NCBI GenBank assembly: GCA_963402885.1
Contig: OY727095.1
Location: 34,353,001-34,417,000 of the forward strand
DNA length: 64,000 nucleotides
Direction: 5' to 3'
Origin: Antedon bifida
Taxonomy: Eukaryota; Echinodermata; Crinoidea; Comatulida; Antedonidae
This document shows, one piece after another, positions 59,633 through 64,000 of the stretch; positions within the stretch are counted from its first letter, which is position 1, and each line of letters begins with the position of its first letter. The notes beneath the pieces were generated by a model. The model saw nothing but the letters and a program-made list of their open reading frames with translations, made no database searches and was not told the origin of the DNA. Position numbers and translations under genes: made by a program.

Positions 59633-59838
59633 AGCCGATTCTCTGTATCTATTTCCGAAGTATCATAGGAATATTTGGTAATACAACATCACATGTGTTT
59701 CACATGTATCTAGTAGTAACCCAACCCTTAAACCTAACCTTACATGACATGAGATGCTGTATTACCAAATATTCCTATAATACTTCGGAAATAGATAGTA
59801 TGTGGAGATACAGCACTGGGAATCGGGTGTTGCAGGAT
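59633..59838. mobile_element. MITE with about 45-bp inverted repeats
   Basis: CTATTTCCGAAGTATCATAG and AATATTTGGTAATACAACATC on the left are mirrored by GATGCTGTATTACCAAATATT and TATAATACTTCGGAAATAG on the right. Weaker inverted similarity (CCGATTC and CTGTATCT) extends outward on both sides. The exact ends and target duplication are unclear. Confidence 0.65.
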
Positions 59839-60299
59839 CGGTATGGTGAATAGAGTCCGGTAGATCAAGATTATAAACTTGCCGCTTTGAAAACCAATAA
59901 GCAAATGCTAAGCACGACAAACTTGCTAAATATCTAGATGTTCTTCAGGTTATCTTGGTATCATTGATCAAAAAAGATTCTCATCTCTGAAAAACTTCTA
60001 CAAATAATCACAACATTACCTTTATGTAGCAGATGTTTTTAAAACACATGAACTTCAACGCTGTAATACATCATCTAAGACACATTCTGTAATCCACGCT
60101 GGAAGTATAAGATTAGTAAGGAAGGTTATATTAAAAGCTATTGACCTATGAAAGCAGCTAGCAATGTATAGCTAAACATCCATCATATTTGGCAGTCCTA
60201 AATTTGGATAAAAACTACCTTTTTAAAGATTATGTGATTGAACTAATGTTATATCTATTGATTATGAAAGATATCCATCTAACTTAGGGATCATATAAA

Positions 60300-60350
60300 T
60301 AATATCAAACATTTATAAAGCGCTCTTTACCAGAGTCTCACAGCGAAACA
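60300..60350 (-). repeat. Retroposon 3' tail of the GCGC family
   Basis: On the minus strand, ACTCTGGTAAAGAGCGCTTT then ATAAATGTTTGATATTATT resembles the 58-bp insert at 59037-59094. Confidence 0.4.
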
Positions 60351-60472
60351 TGAAAGAATAACTATTGAAATAGATGAGTTGTCAGGAGAGACTGAATTGA
60401 AAAGGGGATGGAGTGTAATGGATGGAACGAGGAAGTTGGTTCCAGATCTCTTGTGCATGAGTATATCAAAAC

Positions 60473-60600
60473 TATTCTACTGCAGTAACTATATTTTTAC
60501 TGCAGTAATGTATGATTTTATTTTGTCTCGCTTCTCACTGTAGAAGTTGCAATAATTACCTCACGACAAATACAAAATATAGTTACTGCAACAGAATAAT
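60473..60600. mobile_element. Small hairpin element
   Basis: ATTCTACTGCAGTAACTATA at the left and the complement of ATATAGTTACTGCAACAGAA at the right form inverted repeats of about 25 bp. A TACTGCAGTAA palindrome is repeated once inside the left arm. Confidence 0.65.
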
Positions 60601-63600
60601 GATGACATGTCAATATTATATTTGTATAATATCATAATTAAAACACAACCACAATTCTGCTGCACAATTTCAGGCAAAAAATCTTTGGCGAATATTGCCT
60701 TTGTTTATCCTAAAATGTTGTATTGCAAAATTTTAAAACTAGAGCCACTTTAACTGCTTATCATAAATGATAAACATGTAATAAACTGTCATAAAAAAAT
60801 TGGCCTTTGTTTCAACAAAAATTAGTAAAATATATACTATACCAGTATAAATAACAGAGTTCAATAGGTCATACACAAAATATAGTATGGATAGATCAAT
60901 AACTTGAAACTTGCACACGCTTTTATGGCGCCCTCACATTAAAGAATAATCTTAAAAGGTCGCTAGTAGACTTTGCAAAGCATCACATGTTTCTTGCCTG
61001 TCAATGTTAAATGTATATTGAGAGAGGGAAAATGTTTCATATTGATAGTCCTTGGTTAAATGAAATCATAATTAAACAATTAATAATTAATGCAAGACAA
61101 TAATTAATTAGTTGTTTGACAGCTAGTGTGCACAAGAGATAAAGAGACAGTTACACCAGAGAGCAATTTGTATTGCTCTATGGTAAAACAGTGATGAAAT
61201 ATACTCAAATTCTATGAAAGCCAATGATAGATGGATAGAGTATTTAAAGTCAAATAAGGAAGTTTTCGCGCAACTCCTTTAGGCAGTTATATTCACGAGA
61301 ACATCAGGAAACAGTTACCATGCGGTAGCTTATAGTTTACTACGGCTACAAATGAGTATTTGGAAACTTGGACTTGGCAAGCGCCCACCCTAAAACACGT
61401 CTGGGAAAAGAGAGTCTATGAAAACATTTGCTGATAAATATTGAGATGCATGTAGACGGTAGTTATCGTAAGATGAGCAGCATTTTTTTAAGAAATATTT
61501 CTTATTTTTTTTCCAAAATACTTTGTTCCTAGAGATCGATTATTACAGGTGTACACTAATGTCAAACATAGAAAGAAAGCTGAAATTCCAAGAACAAATT
61601 GATTCAAAATAATAAAAACAGATGATTCAAGGATTTACAAAAAAGTAGAATTTACTTAAAGTTGACTTAAGAGGCTTAATACTTGTTTATTTGTAAGCAG
61701 AGATATTCGGGCATTTTAAGCATTTGCACTAAGTCCGTACCAAAAGATGAAATAAAACAGAATAAACTGACTTTGATAATGATCGAGTCCAATTGAGATA
61801 GTGTTATTACCCGAAAGCTCTGCAATGTCTTTCTGGCTGTTTTACTTTTATAGTTTTGATTTTTTATTTAATTTATAGTAATATAATTTCACTCTGTTTT
61901 TTGCTATTCCACCATTTCTGGGTTTGTTTTTGTGAATAAGCTTCAACGAACTTAGTTCTCGATCCACACAGGTGTTTTGTTTTGCATTACATTTTTTTTT
62001 TTAAGTAAATAATTTAGGCCTGATACAGTAAACAGTATCTGACAGATATTAATTTAACAGGACTTGGACTAGTAATGTTAGTAGGCCTACTAGTCATTTT
62101 CAATTATGGAAAATAATATGAAAGTGAATACGAGGAAAAATGAATGTTAAACCTGGTCACGTGACAAGATTTGTTTAACGGCACTTCATTACTCAATTGA
62201 CGGATTTAGCGATTAATTCCGTGGAAAGGAGGGATAAACTCCGGCTCTAAAAATACTTGAATAATGGATCGAAATTACAGGAACTTGTCAATAGTCATAT
62301 AAAAAAGATTAAATTATGTTCTAAATGCACAATAAAATTGCAATCCTCTCAGTAACAGCTGAAGAGGTTTTAAATTGCTATTGCAGTATTCAATTTAAAA
62401 GTATTATATTTAATAAGTATTATTCATTCAATTCAATAAATAATGGAATTATCATTATTGGAAAATAATAATAAGAGAAGAAAACATGCGCACACACCAC
62501 AACCTCAAGAGTATGATGGGTTGTGTGCTTATACATCAAATACGATTACTGAAAAAATAAAAAACTATTAAATGTAAAAATATAGCTAGAAATCCTGGCA
62601 AAGGTCATGGCAAATATACAGTAATCAATTTCTAAATGAAGAAGAAGGAAAATAAAATTAGTTGATATTAAACCATCACCTGGTGTATCAGTCAAAGTTC
62701 AGTTATCTTAAACCTTTTAACGAGAAAGGGTAAATTTATCTATTAAAATGAATCAAATTGGAAACATTATACAGAACCGTTAACGAAGAGAAGTTGATCG
62801 TTTTGGCAAGCTGTGCACCATACCTGACAAAATTTCATTACAAATAAAATGACTGGCATTCCCTCTGAGCATTTTTCTCCGCACTTCAAACATTAAGTTT
62901 AAATTTGTTTGGCACTGGAGCCAGGTTTCGCATAAATAAAATATATATTAACTGACTATAAACTGCATTTCTTTATTAATATTATTACAGGCGATAGCAA
63001 ATGGGGACTAGTCACAGGTGATCTACTTGAGTAGCTTTGATGTTTTTACCTGTATGCTTCGGCGTGTCTCAAAAGGTCACCATCCCAATATTCAGCCATT
63101 TCTAATTTCATCTAATCTTAATTTTCAACAACAACATCCCGAAGATAAAACATAATTGTAACTTACAATTATATTTGACAGTAATGTTTTCCATTTCGCA
63201 ATGATATATTTCAATGTAATATTTTGTCAAGGTTCTCAGCATAATTTTGCTGTTACAGTTCTAAATTTGATTACTGTTAAGTGACATTTTATGCAAATAA
63301 TACTTGAACCCAGATTAACACTACAGGTGAAGGCAATATGTAAATTAATTCAAAAGGCAAAGTTTCCGATAACATTTTACATGAAATGCTTGATCGCTCC
63401 GTAATAATATTTCACCATTTAGGATGATAAGCTTAGCGGCGTATGTTAACATTATTGCATAATCTCAACTGAATTCATTTACCAAGGGGATGAGTTAACA
63501 CATGGGAATTAAAGTTCACGTTGAAGTCATCCAATGAAATGCTTACTATCGCCATATAATATCTTGAAAGAAATTTTAATTATGAGTGATCTAACGACGT

Positions 63601-64000
63601 ACTAATGGAAACAGCTGAGACGCTCATTAACCGCAAAAACTATCAACAATTAAAGAAATTGGTTCAAAAGCATATTAAGTAAAAAAAAGTGCATTACACA
63701 ACCTTATAATTGTACAATCAAATCTGAATGGATCGGGACAGCTGAAAGTTTTTTTTATTGATTGGTCATTGGTCCGAATCATTGCTATTATTTTTAGAAA
63801 ATTCATAAAGTAAAATTTTTTTGCTGTCCTTTAATTCAAAGATGCTAAATTCTTTTTACTTTTCAAACCATAAACGAGTAAAAATGACATTTGTACTGTA
63901 ACATAACTGAACATTAAAACAAATTGGATATTGCTATATAGTACAGTAATTTTAAAAAACCAAAGGAATTTTGTTAAAAATAATATTATTTGGAAGTGAA
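60601..64000. other. AT-rich noncoding stretch to the window end
   Basis: Apart from the repeat copy at 61797-61870, I see no exon, RNA gene or clear element. A short palindrome (AGAGCAATTTGTATTGCTCT) lies at about 61160. Confidence 0.45.
61797..61870 (+). repeat. Repeat family with hammerhead-like core, copy 3 (short)
   Basis: AGTGTTATTACCCGAAAGC is followed by CTCTGCAATGTC, TTTCTGGCTGTTTTACTTTT and GTTTTGATTT. The order matches the other two copies, but the 3' half is absent. Confidence 0.55.

Overview
This window looks like animal nuclear DNA, most likely from a marine invertebrate deuterostome such as an echinoderm. The evidence is spliced exons with GT-AG (and one GC-AG) boundaries, roughly two-thirds A+T, no operon-like gene packing, and many small inverted-repeat transposons, LINE-type 3' tails and minisatellites. 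The species call is an inference from general texture (for example many AGGCCTA-type words), not from a marker gene.

The one gene I recognise with confidence is a fibroblast growth factor receptor (FGFR) on the minus strand. It occupies about 1-15,842 and runs out of the window at the left edge. Four exons can be read: a 5'UTR plus signal-peptide exon (15,654-15,842), a short linker exon (1,781-1,834), and two exons that together make the second Ig domain (1,009-1,175 and 259-379). All junction phases agree. No Ig1 exon was found in the 13.8 kb first coding intron, so the protein may start directly with the linker and Ig2. The Ig3, transmembrane and kinase exons lie outside the window.

A second possible host gene is represented only by a candidate last exon at 34,465-34,660 on the minus strand (acceptor, 64 codons, stop, AATAAA). 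I do not recognise its product.

The rest is mostly mobile and repetitive DNA. The most striking item is a 5 kb foldback-type DNA transposon (22,091-27,093). Its long inverted arms are built from about 145-bp tandem units, and they flank a decayed minus-strand gene with an intron, zinc-binding cysteine motifs and a C-terminal part of an uncharacterised repeat-borne family. Others are a 1.6 kb element with TTAA target duplications (3,151-4,767), a 391-bp TTAA element (45,795-46,193), a 1.3 kb element with palindromic subterminal repeats (19,006-20,312), a hAT-like MITE (30,282-30,692), a CTTT-flanked MITE carrying two CRE sites (35,601-35,979), and four copies of a TA-flanked MITE. One of those four copies holds a nested 58-bp retroposon with an 18-bp duplication. 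A repeat family present three times carries a hammerhead-ribozyme-like core.

The right part of the window (about 36-64 kb) has no gene I can support. It holds MITEs, LINE 3' ends (around 46.5, 48.0, 54.2 and 55 kb), a CATC array with a 135-bp higher-order period (56.5-57.0 kb) and an 11-copy 54-bp satellite (57.8-58.4 kb). All calls are by eye; no alignment or search was run.
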